From Lachnospiraceae bacterium UBA4316 (GTDB taxonomy: Bacteria; Bacillota; Clostridia; Lachnospirales; Lachnospiraceae), in the NCBI GenBank assembly GCA_002394535.1, contig DGUG01000121.1:1-6729 (forward strand): a stretch of DNA of 6,729 nt, in the 5' to 3' direction. The position numbers and the translations under genes are program-made. Below, one piece after another: positions 1 to 6,729 of this stretch; position 1 is the first letter of the stretch; each line of letters opens with the position of its first letter. The notes under the pieces were generated by a model that saw only the letters and a program-made list of their open reading frames with translations, did no database searches and was not told the origin of the DNA.

Positions 1-5
1 CTCTT

Positions 6-2933
6 TCATTTATCTGTAACCTTAAAACTGTCAGCCGCTCCGAGATATGAATACGGCAGTTCGCATCCGGCCCTTGCTATCACGATCTTCTCAAGGACAA
101 ATCCGGGAGACAGCACCGCTATGCTTAGTTCATTTATCCCTTTTTTCAAATCCAGCTCAACATCGGTACACCGTACATTCGCAAGAACCCCTGCCTCCCA
201 TGGTTTGTTATGGTCCTTTACCGCAAAACCATCGGGAATAAGGTTTATCTCCCGATATGTATCTTCGCCGGCAGATACGGCTATCATCAGTTTCCTGTCC
301 TTAAAACAGGGATTTGCGGGACTTGTATATAGTCTTGCAATATATTTTCCCTCCCTGTCAATATTAAACGCATATGTTACCGACGGGGCATCCTGCTTCG
401 AAAAAATCACATCCTGCGGATATGCCTTAAGGGCTGATCCGGATCTGCCGTATCCTTTGATCACCTCAAATGATCCCGCCTCGGTATCCTTTTTGGACGT
501 AAAGCAGTCCGCACTCATTGAAATGCAGTTCATGTATGTGCTCGTATCGTCTTCCCGGTACATATACGTATTGACCGGCATATCATCCGGGATTGACGGA
601 TTATAAACCGGTACCCTTATTCTGACGGTTGTATCTTTTGTCCTGACCTGTACGTACCCTGTAACGGATTCCTGTCCGCTGATCTTCATTCTGTCCACGA
701 ATATAAAGACCTTCTTCAAACGACCGCATTTGACACTCTTTCCCTTATCAATAATGTCAATAAAATCATCATCGCTTGTTATTTCATATGTTACCTTTTC
801 CGACCCGGCAGTGCTAAGTTCGATATAGCCACCGCAAACAAGGGGATTAAGGGCATCCGCCATGGTAAGCTCTTTTCCGGACCAGAATCCTCCTTCCGTA
901 TGTTCTCCCGATGAAGATACGGTAATAATAAGCCTTGATTTTCCGGAGGGCTCAAAAGTGTGAATAACCGGTTTCTGGCACTCTTCCTCGCACCAGTTTT
1001 TAAACCCGATGTGCTCGGACATTCCCATTCCATACCATCTGCCTTTACGGACAGAGTGAAGTTTTTCCACAATTTTCTTATCCTTCTTAAGGCAATCACC
1101 GATCATGTCGGCAAGAGTATTCGCATATGTGGAGCCAAAGGCGGCATATGCATGATTTTTACTTGTAAGAAGCCACATTTTCTGTATATTCATTGTGGTC
1201 ATAAGCGGAAGATATACCAGTTCGTAAAAAGCAAAAGCAGTATCATCGTCCACGGAGCCGTATATATCAGATGCAAGCGCCTCAAGCTCATCAATGCGTT
1301 CTATCGTCCGGTCACACTCTCCGTATGCAAAAGGCGCGTACACGCTGTCATTCATTGCTTCTGTTCTGCGCCTTGCGGTGATTTGTGTATACCCGAGAAG
1401 AAGCTTTACAATATCGGACTGCTTCTCATTTGAGAGCGAAGAAAAGTTCTTCCCGACAAAAGACTTTGTATATTCTTCTGCGCAGTCCTTCTCTTTTGTG
1501 CCCCACTTTTCAAAATCATAAGCGAGGTCAAGGAAGAACGCCAGCGGATATTCATGGGTAAATATATCACCGATATTTACGATCCAAAGCTCTCTGATCC
1601 CAAAATCATATGCCTGTGTCATCTGTTCCCAGATCTTAGGCAGATAGTTTGTATTCATCCATTCATATGATACAGGTGCTCCGTGATAATCAAAATGGTA
1701 ATACATTCCGTATCCGCCGTTATGCTCTCTCATCTCCTGCGTAGGAACGCTTCTGAGATTTCCGTAATTATCATCGCAAAGCATAAGCGTTACGCCTTCA
1801 AGTGCGGGATCGTTCATAAGCCCCGCGGTTTTATCATCACCGTAAAAGAATGGTTCAACCTCTTTGTAGAGAGCAAACATCCGCGGTATCTTGTCAACCG
1901 GCTTTTCAAGGCCTTCTTCAAGAAGCCTGTTCTGTGTCGATATTACATCCCGAAGGAGTGCTATATTATCGGCAAGGCTTGCTTTGCCACCCATAATCGC
2001 CGAATCCGCCTCACCGCGCATTCCTACCGTATATACGTTCTCATAATCAGAACGGGCACTGATCCCGTCTTCCCAGAATTTAATAATACCTTCCCTGTTT
2101 GAGAGAAAATCCCATGCATCACCGTAAACGGATTCCGGACCTCTTACATGGGAATACTCTTCTCCCTGCCTCATGCATGGCTCGTGATGGCTCGTCCCCA
2201 TTATCACTCCCAGCTCATCTGCCAGCGCACAGTTAGCCTTTCCCGGCCCGTCCTCGGAAAATACCGCGCTCCACATCGCCGGCCACAGATAATTACCCTT
2301 GAGGCGCAGCAGAAGTTCGAAAACCTGTCCGTAGACTTTTGCATTAAAACCGCCGTAGTTCCTGTTACAGAAATTTCCGAATGCAGGCCATTCGTCATTA
2401 ATAAAAAATCCTCTGTATTTTACGGAAGGAGTTTTGGATATGCATGAATCATCCCGTTTGAGGGTCAGTTCCGATAGCTTTTGCGGCTTTACATCCAGCC
2501 AATCGACAAATGGAGAAACGCCCAGCATTTCCGACAATTTGAACAGTCCGTATATAGTCCCCCTCTTATCACTTCCGGCAATAATAATCGCGGACTCAAA
2601 GCTAAACCCGTCCAATTGGAGATCATCAACTATATTTATCGAGTAGACTTCCCGCTCTCCTGCTATATCAAAGAGGTTGATTGCTTTTTGTGCGGCAAGC
2701 TTCTCAAGCACCTCGCTCTTTCCTACCGTTCCGAAAAATACGGGATAAGAAAAAAAGGCAGCGGTATCGGAAAAATTATCGGTCTCCACCCCTATCGGCT
2801 TCGCCCCGAAAACCTTCTCAATATCGTCCCTTACTCTTCCGGCGATCCTGCGTACGCCGGGATAGGCACTGTCTTCGTATATAAATACAACGTTATTTTC
2901 CCTGATATTTGTGTTCGAAAATGTAAACCCCAT
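6..2933 (-). CDS. GH115 xylan alpha-1,2-glucuronidase, cytoplasmic
   Basis: This 975-residue protein is recognised as glycoside hydrolase family 115. The family removes (4-O-methyl-)glucuronic acid from xylan or xylo-oligosaccharides, including internally substituted residues. The N-terminal alpha/beta domain (about 1-165) contains GTIYGLFKLSEMLGVSP (125-141). The catalytic barrel (about 170-480) carries the family blocks VKYRGFFINDEWP (171-183), MGTSHHEP (245-252), GMRGEAD (304-310), CDDNYGN (386-392) and YYHFDYHGAP (411-420). A helical segment follows (about 480-640), then C-terminal beta-rich domains with the typical GYGRSGSAL element (827-835). Length is normal for the family and the frame is intact. 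The start is supported by GGAG (2940-2943) six bases upstream. The N-terminus has no signal peptide or membrane segment, so the enzyme probably acts in the cytoplasm on imported oligosaccharides. It is divergent from a lipoprotein hydrolase gene. Family assignment is firm; the exact substrate is inferred. Confidence 0.93.
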   Translation of the reverse strand: MGFTFSNTNIRENNVVFIYEDSAYPGVRRIAGRVRDDIEKVFGAKPIGVETDNFSDTAAFFSYPVFFGTVGKSEVLEKLAAQKAINLFDIAGEREVYSINIVDDLQLDGFSFESAIIIAGSDKRGTIYGLFKLSEMLGVSPFVDWLDVKPQKLSELTLKRDDSCISKTPSVKYRGFFINDEWPAFGNFCNRNYGGFNAKVYGQVFELLLRLKGNYLWPAMWSAVFSEDGPGKANCALADELGVIMGTSHHEPCMRQGEEYSHVRGPESVYGDAWDFLSNREGIIKFWEDGISARSDYENVYTVGMRGEADSAIMGGKASLADNIALLRDVISTQNRLLEEGLEKPVDKIPRMFALYKEVEPFFYGDDKTAGLMNDPALEGVTLMLCDDNYGNLRSVPTQEMREHNGGYGMYYHFDYHGAPVSYEWMNTNYLPKIWEQMTQAYDFGIRELWIVNIGDIFTHEYPLAFFLDLAYDFEKWGTKEKDCAEEYTKSFVGKNFSSLSNEKQSDIVKLLLGYTQITARRRTEAMNDSVYAPFAYGECDRTIERIDELEALASDIYGSVDDDTAFAFYELVYLPLMTTMNIQKMWLLTSKNHAYAAFGSTYANTLADMIGDCLKKDKKIVEKLHSVRKGRWYGMGMSEHIGFKNWCEEECQKPVIHTFEPSGKSRLIITVSSSGEHTEGGFWSGKELTMADALNPLVCGGYIELSTAGSEKVTYEITSDDDFIDIIDKGKSVKCGRLKKVFIFVDRMKISGQESVTGYVQVRTKDTTVRIRVPVYNPSIPDDMPVNTYMYREDDTSTYMNCISMSADCFTSKKDTEAGSFEVIKGYGRSGSALKAYPQDVIFSKQDAPSVTYAFNIDREGKYIARLYTSPANPCFKDRKLMIAVSAGEDTYREINLIPDGFAVKDHNKPWEAGVLANVRCTDVELDLKKGINELSIAVLSPGFVLEKIVIARAGCELPYSYLGAADSFKVTDK

Positions 2934-2956
2934 AATAGACTCCGTTTATAACCTTG

Positions 2957-2965
2957 TGGTAATAT
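2957..2965 (+). promoter_or_regulatory. possible extended -10 element for the lipoprotein gene
   Basis: The plus strand reads TGGTAATAT: a TGn element followed by a hexamer matching TATAAT at 4 of 6 positions. A start near 2972 would give a leader of about 37 bases to the ATG at 3009. This is a weak match. An alternative is TAAAAT at 2985-2990 (5 of 6), but that would place the start almost on the ribosome binding site. Confidence 0.25.
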
Positions 2966-2975
2966 TATCTATGTA

Positions 2976-2984
2976 ATTATACCA
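2976..2984 (-). promoter_or_regulatory. extended -10 promoter element for the GH115 gene
   Basis: On the minus strand this reads TGGTATAAT, a perfect TGn-TATAAT extended -10. No good -35 hexamer sits 16-18 bases further upstream, as expected for an extended -10 promoter. Transcription would start near 2969, giving a leader of about 36 bases before the ATG at 2933, with the Shine-Dalgarno site in it. Confidence 0.55.
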
Positions 2985-2998
2985 TAAAATCATTTACC

Positions 2999-3002
2999 GG
3001 AG
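2999..3002 (+). promoter_or_regulatory. ribosome binding site of the SGNH lipoprotein gene
   Basis: GGAG lies six bases before the ATG at 3009, within CCGGAGA. It fixes the start that gives a complete lipoprotein signal peptide. Confidence 0.75.
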
Positions 3003-3008
3003 ATTTAT

Positions 3009-3833
3009 ATGAAGAACATAACACCTGCATTCTCTATTTCCTTTATTTTGTGCCTGTTGCTTGCCGGATGCTCCGCGTCCGAATCCATGCCCGAAAAAAA
3101 TGAAAATACGACACAGATTGAAGTCATTGATAATACTGCTATCAGCGAAACTGCTATCACTGATTATTTGCCGGAAGAGACACCCGATGAGGCTTCCGGA
3201 AACACGGAACAGATTCCCGAACCCGCAGAGATTTCAGATTCAGCCTCAGAAGAAGCCGGTACACAGACTACCGCGGATTCCAAAACAAAAGCAATAGTGT
3301 GGCTCGGGGACTCCCTTACTCAGGGCTCCCTTGGAGATGATAACGATAATCTTGCAAATGCTCCTTATGAGAAGCTCAAGAATATGGTTAATGTTCCTGT
3401 TGAGGGATATGGACTGTACGGATACAATACTCACGATATTTTCTGGGTATATTTAGATGAAGATCACTTTAACCAGGAAGTTGATCCCCAAAAAACATAT
3501 GTATTCTGGGTTGGATCCAATGACTGGGTTGTAGATGGTATTCCAAACTCGGAAACATCAGGTGTAATAAATGAAATAGACAGTTTTTTAAACCGCGGAG
3601 GCGGAATAAGTAACTATATAGTTTTGGGAACAACATCCAGGATCAATCTCGGAGATTTGTACATACCGATAAATAAAGAGCTTAAATCACACTATGGCCA
3701 GCATTACATGGACGTGATAGATATTATAAACAAATACGGCTACACGCCGGACAACACTCATCTTTCGCAAGAATCATATGATGCCATAGCTGCAGCCGTA
3801 TATGAGAAACTGAAGTCTCTTGGTTATATTTAA
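3009..3833 (+). CDS. SGNH/GDSL-type hydrolase, surface lipoprotein
   Basis: This 274-residue protein has a short positive N-terminus, a hydrophobic stretch (about 8-19) and a lipobox LAGC with the lipidated cysteine at 21, so it should be anchored on the outer face of the membrane. Residues 22-93 form a Glu/Thr/Ser/Pro-rich linker of low complexity, probably a flexible stalk. The SGNH fold runs from about 94 to the end. Block I is GDSLTQG (100-106) with the nucleophile Ser102, a Gly-rich block II lies near 133-138, block III is GSND (169-172), and block V is DNTH (248-251) supplying the Asp/His pair. All four catalytic positions are present. The family includes carbohydrate esterases, lipases and peptidoglycan deacetylases, so the substrate cannot be read from the sequence. 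Divergent pairing with a GH115 gene makes a role in xylan deacetylation or another hemicellulose ester possible, but this is inference. The stop codon abuts that of the convergent neighbour. Confidence 0.87.
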   Translation: MKNITPAFSISFILCLLLAGCSASESMPEKNENTTQIEVIDNTAISETAITDYLPEETPDEASGNTEQIPEPAEISDSASEEAGTQTTADSKTKAIVWLGDSLTQGSLGDDNDNLANAPYEKLKNMVNVPVEGYGLYGYNTHDIFWVYLDEDHFNQEVDPQKTYVFWVGSNDWVVDGIPNSETSGVINEIDSFLNRGGGISNYIVLGTTSRINLGDLYIPINKELKSHYGQHYMDVIDIINKYGYTPDNTHLSQESYDAIAAAVYEKLKSLGYI

Positions 3834-5027
3834 TTAATTTGTATAGTTATCGAAATATCCCTGGACAAGTACTACAGGTGTTCCTTTATCACCTGAGCCC
3901 GATGTAAGGTCACAGAGCGATCCGATAAGGTCTGTAAGCTGTCGCGGTGTTGTTCCTTCACTTACCATCTTACCTACCAGGTTTGCATCTTTTTCCTTAA
4001 TGCTCTTTGATATTGCCTCTTTCAGCTCATCACCGGAAAGAGCTGCAAAATCATTATCCGCAAGGTATTTGATCTTTACTTCGTTCGGAGTACCTATAAG
4101 TCCCTTTGTGTATGCAGGAGATACAACGGGATCGGCAAGTTCCCATATCTTTCCTTTGGGGTCCTTAAAAGCACCGTCGCCGTAGACCATAACTTCCACA
4201 TGTTTGCCGGTTCTCTCTAAGATAACCTTCTGAACTCCCTCTACAAGATCAAAACAATCTCTGGGGAAAAGTTTAACCTGTCCTTCGGTAGCCTTGTTTG
4301 AGCCTAACAGTCCATACTTCTCATTGAAACCGCTTCCGTTAACCGGTGCGTTCATTATCTCGTCAAGACCAAATACTTTCTCAGCCCCTGCAGCCTTAAG
4401 AAGTCTCTTTGTTCTTGCTCTTGTATGGATATCACAGTTGATCACATTCTTGGTGTACTCAAGGATAGCTTTGGGCTGATTGGCAAATATGATTTCAACG
4501 TCACACCCCTCTTCCTTGATTATATCACTGTAATACTCGACATAATCGACCCCTGTAAACTCATGCTTGGTGTATCCGAATACCTCACGATATCTTGCAA
4601 GAGTCAAAACATCACTGTAGGGATTGATACCTGCCTCATCTACCTTGTCAATGTTTACAAGTTCGTTTCCTACCTCATCGGAAGGATATGACAGCATCAG
4701 AACGATTTTCTTGCATCCCATTGCTATACCCTTAAGGCATATGGCAAAACGGTTTCTCGACAGAATAGGGAATATAACTCCGACTGTATCTCCGCCAAGC
4801 TTGTTCTTGACATCGGCGGCTATATCATTTACCGTGCAGTAATTACCCTGGCTTCTCGCAACTATAGACTCGGTCATTGATATAACATCTCTGTCATGAA
4901 GTTCAAATCCCTCTGCCTGTGCTGCCTCAATAACACTGTCAGTAACTATCTGAATAAGATCATCACCCTCACGAATGATGGGGCAACGAATACCTCTTGA
5001 TACTGTTCCGACTCTTCTCTCAGCCAT
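3834..5027 (-). CDS. CofE-like protein, F420-0:L-glutamate ligase family
   Basis: This 397-residue protein resembles the coenzyme F420-0:gamma-L-glutamate ligase family, whose archaeal members use GTP to add glutamate to F420-0. The N-terminus has the family pattern: RGIRCPIIREGDDL (11-24), then a segment ending in RDVISMTESIVARSQG (46-61). The C-terminal family block is also visible: GSNKATEGQVKLFPRD (242-257), then TGKHVEVMVYGDGAFKD (263-279), matching the archaeal SN..G.V.LLP and V.V.D.FG region. About 120 residues (roughly 105-225) separate these blocks and appear to be extra compared with archaeal CofE, which I recall as near 250 residues. No signal peptide or membrane segment is seen. 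The start is set by GTGAGG (5035-5040), seven bases before the ATG and 27 bases after tsf, so it is probably cotranscribed with rpsB-tsf. Lachnospiraceae are not known to make F420, so the true substrate is unknown. Family call good, function low. Confidence 0.75.
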   Translation of the reverse strand: MAERRVGTVSRGIRCPIIREGDDLIQIVTDSVIEAAQAEGFELHDRDVISMTESIVARSQGNYCTVNDIAADVKNKLGGDTVGVIFPILSRNRFAICLKGIAMGCKKIVLMLSYPSDEVGNELVNIDKVDEAGINPYSDVLTLARYREVFGYTKHEFTGVDYVEYYSDIIKEEGCDVEIIFANQPKAILEYTKNVINCDIHTRARTKRLLKAAGAEKVFGLDEIMNAPVNGSGFNEKYGLLGSNKATEGQVKLFPRDCFDLVEGVQKVILERTGKHVEVMVYGDGAFKDPKGKIWELADPVVSPAYTKGLIGTPNEVKIKYLADNDFAALSGDELKEAISKSIKEKDANLVGKMVSEGTTPRQLTDLIGSLCDLTSGSGDKGTPVVLVQGYFDNYTN

Positions 5028-5034
5028 CTTTATA

Positions 5035-5040
5035 CCTCAC
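5035..5040 (-). promoter_or_regulatory. ribosome binding site of the CofE-like gene
   Basis: The minus strand reads GTGAGG seven bases upstream of the ATG at 5027. It lies inside the 27-base gap after the tsf stop codon, which argues for independent initiation on a shared transcript. No promoter is recognisable in this gap. Confidence 0.7.
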
Positions 5041-5054
5041 ATAGCAATATACGT

Positions 5055-5972
5055 TTATGCGTTCATCTGTGCAGCAACTTCAGCTGCAAAGTCCTCGTTC
5101 TTCTTTTCCATTCCTTCGCCAACTTCGAAACGAACAAATTTGTCAATAACAAGATCCTCATCTACAGACTCAAGATACTTGGCAACTGACTGCTTGCCGT
5201 CCTCAGCCTTGACATATACCTGGTCAAGAAGGCAGAATTCCTTCATTTCCTTGTTGATACGTCCCATTACCATGCCTTCCTTAACCTTATCGGGCTTGGA
5301 TGCTTCCTTGGGATCATTCTCTATCTGTGCCAGGATGATTTCCTTCTCTTTGTCAAGGAATTTCTGATCAACATCCTTCTGTGAAATGAACTTAGGTGAA
5401 AGAGCCGCTACCTGCATAGCGATATTCTGAAGCGCTTCTTTTACGCCATCGGTTACATTTGCACACCTTGCGGATACAAGCACACCGATTCTTCCGCCGC
5501 CGTGAAGATATGATACAACACAATCACCTTCAACTCTTTCGAATCTTCTCACGGAAAGCTTTTCACCGATCTTGGCCGTTTTCTCAACCACAACATCCTT
5601 CAGGCCGTCTTTTTCAAGAAGAGTATCCACATCTTCTCCGTCCTTACCGCCTGCAAGTCCTGTAGCAAGGGCTGTATCGGCTACAGACTGTACAAACTCC
5701 TGGAATACTTCGTTCTTGGCAACAAAGTCCGTCTCGGAGTTAACTTCAACTACAACTGCTTTCTTATTCTCAAGCATGGCAACGCGGCAAATTCCTTCTG
5801 CTGCAATACGGCTTGCTTTCTTTTCTGCCTTGGCAGCTCCTGATTTTCTCAAAAACTCAACTGCCGCATCCATATCTCCGTTTGTCTCACCGAGAGCCTT
5901 CTTACAGTCCATCATTCCGGCACCGGTCATCTCTCGTAACTCTTTTACCATTGCTGCTGTAATATCTGCCAT
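5055..5972 (-). CDS. tsf: translation elongation factor Ts
   Basis: EF-Ts is the cytoplasmic nucleotide exchange factor that releases GDP from EF-Tu so it can bind GTP and aminoacyl-tRNA again. The 305-residue product begins with a UBA-like domain (about 1-55) holding signature LREMTGAGMMDCKKAL (12-27). The second signature EVNSETDFVAKN (76-87) contains the TDFVAKN core whose Asp-Phe contacts the EF-Tu nucleotide site. The dimerisation and C-terminal core follow, including HGGGRIGVLV (157-166). Length and motifs are those of an intact bacterial EF-Ts. Its start is set by TGGAGG (5980-5985), seven bases before the ATG. It lies 44 bases after rpsB, the usual bacterial order, and 27 bases before the CofE-like gene. 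Confidence 0.98.
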   Translation of the reverse strand: MADITAAMVKELREMTGAGMMDCKKALGETNGDMDAAVEFLRKSGAAKAEKKASRIAAEGICRVAMLENKKAVVVEVNSETDFVAKNEVFQEFVQSVADTALATGLAGGKDGEDVDTLLEKDGLKDVVVEKTAKIGEKLSVRRFERVEGDCVVSYLHGGGRIGVLVSARCANVTDGVKEALQNIAMQVAALSPKFISQKDVDQKFLDKEKEIILAQIENDPKEASKPDKVKEGMVMGRINKEMKEFCLLDQVYVKAEDGKQSVAKYLESVDEDLVIDKFVRFEVGEGMEKKNEDFAAEVAAQMNA

Positions 5973-5979
5973 TTTATAT

Positions 5980-5985
5980 CCTCCA
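5980..5985 (-). promoter_or_regulatory. ribosome binding site of tsf
   Basis: The minus strand reads TGGAGG seven bases before the tsf ATG at 5972, in the 44-base rpsB-tsf gap. It is a near-consensus Shine-Dalgarno site, consistent with high expression. Confidence 0.8.
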
Positions 5986-6016
5986 GTCTTATAGTCATTA
6001 TATCTAGTCTGACATA

Positions 6017-6729
6017 TTATGCTTCTGCTTCTGCCTCAGCTTCTGCTGTCTCACCGTCCATAGATGCGTCTGCAGTATCGACTCCTTCAGCACTATCCTC
6101 AGCGCTTTCGCCCTGATTTGCTTCAATAACCGCATCGGCCATCTTGGATACAATGAGCTTAACGGCTCTTATTGCATCGTCGTTTCCGGGAATAACATAA
6201 TCGAGCTCTTCGGGATCGCAGTTTGTATCGGCAATACCGATAAGAGTGATTCCAAGTGACTGTGCTTCCTTCACACAGATATGCTCCTTCTTGGGATCAA
6301 CTACAAATATAGCATCGGGAATCTTCTTCATATCCTTGATACCGCCAAGGTTCTTCTCGAGCTTGTCCCACTCTTTGCGAAGTCCGATAACTTCCTTCTT
6401 GGGAAGAACATCAAAGGTTCCGTCCTGGCTCATTCTCTCGATGTCTTTGAGTCTCTTGATTCTTGACTGAATTGTCTTGAAGTTCGTAAGCATACCGCCA
6501 AGCCATCTCTCATTGACGTAGTACATTCCGCAGCGCTCTGCTTCCTGCTGTACTGCATCCATTGCCTGCTTCTTGGTGCCTACAAAAAGAATTGTTCCGC
6601 CGGCTGACACGATCTGGGCTACTGCCTTGTATGCATCGTCGATCATTCCGACAGTTTTCTGAAGGTCAATGATGTGAATACCATTTCTCTCCATGTAGAT
6701 GTACGGAGCCATTTTAGGGTTCCATCTTC
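6017..6729 (-). CDS. rpsB: 30S ribosomal protein S2, 5' end outside the window
   Basis: S2 is a small-subunit protein needed for S1 binding and translation initiation. The frame stays open to the right edge: the codons before the internal ATG at 6710-6712 read WNPK, then R, matching the conserved [12 protein letters not shown] of S2. The true start is therefore upstream of the window, roughly 20 further residues away. Numbering from the internal Met, signature [13 protein letters not shown] spans 65-77 and the second signature region [13 protein letters not shown] spans 132-144, continuing to about 167. The last 30 or so residues form an acidic Ala/Glu/Asp-rich tail ending in four Ala-Glu pairs and a final Ala, beyond the conserved fold. 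It is the first visible gene of an rpsB-tsf operon; any S2 autoregulatory leader lies outside the window. Confidence 0.97.
   Translation of the reverse strand, partial: RWNPKMAPYIYMERNGIHIIDLQKTVGMIDDAYKAVAQIVSAGGTILFVGTKKQAMDAVQQEAERCGMYYVNERWLGGMLTNFKTIQSRIKRLKDIERMSQDGTFDVLPKKEVIGLRKEWDKLEKNLGGIKDMKKIPDAIFVVDPKKEHICVKEAQSLGITLIGIADTNCDPEELDYVIPGNDDAIRAVKLIVSKMADAVIEANQGESAEDSAEGVDTADASMDGETAEAEAEAEA

Larger units (their letters stand above)
2957..2984. promoter_or_regulatory. imperfect 28-base palindrome, candidate shared operator
   Basis: Between the divergent genes, TGGTA (2957-2961) is mirrored by TACCA (2980-2984), and ATTA (2964-2967) by TAAT (2974-2977), around a centre at 2970/2971. 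Counting by hand, 10 of the 14 base pairs are symmetric. The site covers both candidate -10 elements, so a dimeric regulator bound here could control both genes. The region is AT-rich, which raises the chance of accidental symmetry. No regulator gene is present in the window. Confidence 0.4.

Noticed and set aside
121..606. Long plus-strand open frame antisense to the GH115 gene, with several similar ones between 960 and 2951
   Set aside because: These encode no recognisable domain, lack convincing ribosome binding sites, and overlap a gene with clear family motifs throughout.
3875..3895. Perfect 6-base inverted repeat CAGGTG/CACCTG with a 9-base loop near the end of the CofE-like gene, considered as a terminator
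   Set aside because: It lies inside coding sequence and is not followed by a T-tract on either strand.
5572..5994. Plus-strand open frame antisense to tsf
   Set aside because: It is the antisense shadow of a strongly conserved gene, with a Ser/Pro-rich composition typical of such shadows.
5997..6002. Exact TATAAT on the minus strand in the rpsB-tsf gap, considered as an internal tsf promoter
   Set aside because: There is no TGn extension and no -35-like hexamer at 16-18 bases. The gap is short and AT-rich, so cotranscription with rpsB is the simpler reading.
6710..6712. ATG taken as the start of S2
   Set aside because: The frame continues open to the window edge and encodes the conserved WNPK just upstream, so this Met is internal.

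Overview
The window looks like chromosomal DNA from a fibre-degrading, low-to-moderate GC Firmicute, most likely a Lachnospiraceae of the Butyrivibrio/Roseburia type. This is inferred from the style of the rpsB and tsf products, strong GGAG-type ribosome binding sites, a lipobox lipoprotein, an intracellular glycoside hydrolase of a family used by rumen and gut xylan degraders, and a CofE-like protein of a kind I recall from this group. No rRNA, tRNA, CRISPR array, insertion sequence or phage gene is visible.

The left part (6-3833) is an accessory carbohydrate module. A large minus-strand gene encodes a family GH115 xylan alpha-1,2-glucuronidase without a signal peptide. A plus-strand gene encodes a secreted SGNH/GDSL-type lipoprotein hydrolase. 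The two are divergent and share a 75-base intergenic region (2934-3008). That region holds both ribosome binding sites, a perfect extended -10 element for the GH115 gene, a weaker opposing -10 candidate for the lipoprotein gene, and a 28-base imperfect palindrome spanning both, which is a plausible shared operator.

The right part (3834-6729) is a minus-strand translation operon, rpsB (5' end beyond the window) - tsf - a CofE-like gene, with short gaps of 44 and 27 bases and a good Shine-Dalgarno site before each downstream gene. The third gene belongs to the coenzyme F420-0:L-glutamate ligase family. It is much longer than archaeal CofE and is found here in an organism type not expected to make F420, so its substrate is unknown. 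This is the most interesting item in the window.

The two modules meet tail to tail at 3833/3834, where the stop codons of the lipoprotein gene and the CofE-like gene abut with no bases between them and no recognisable terminator. The only gene-free stretches are short (75, 27 and 44 bases), so coding density is very high.
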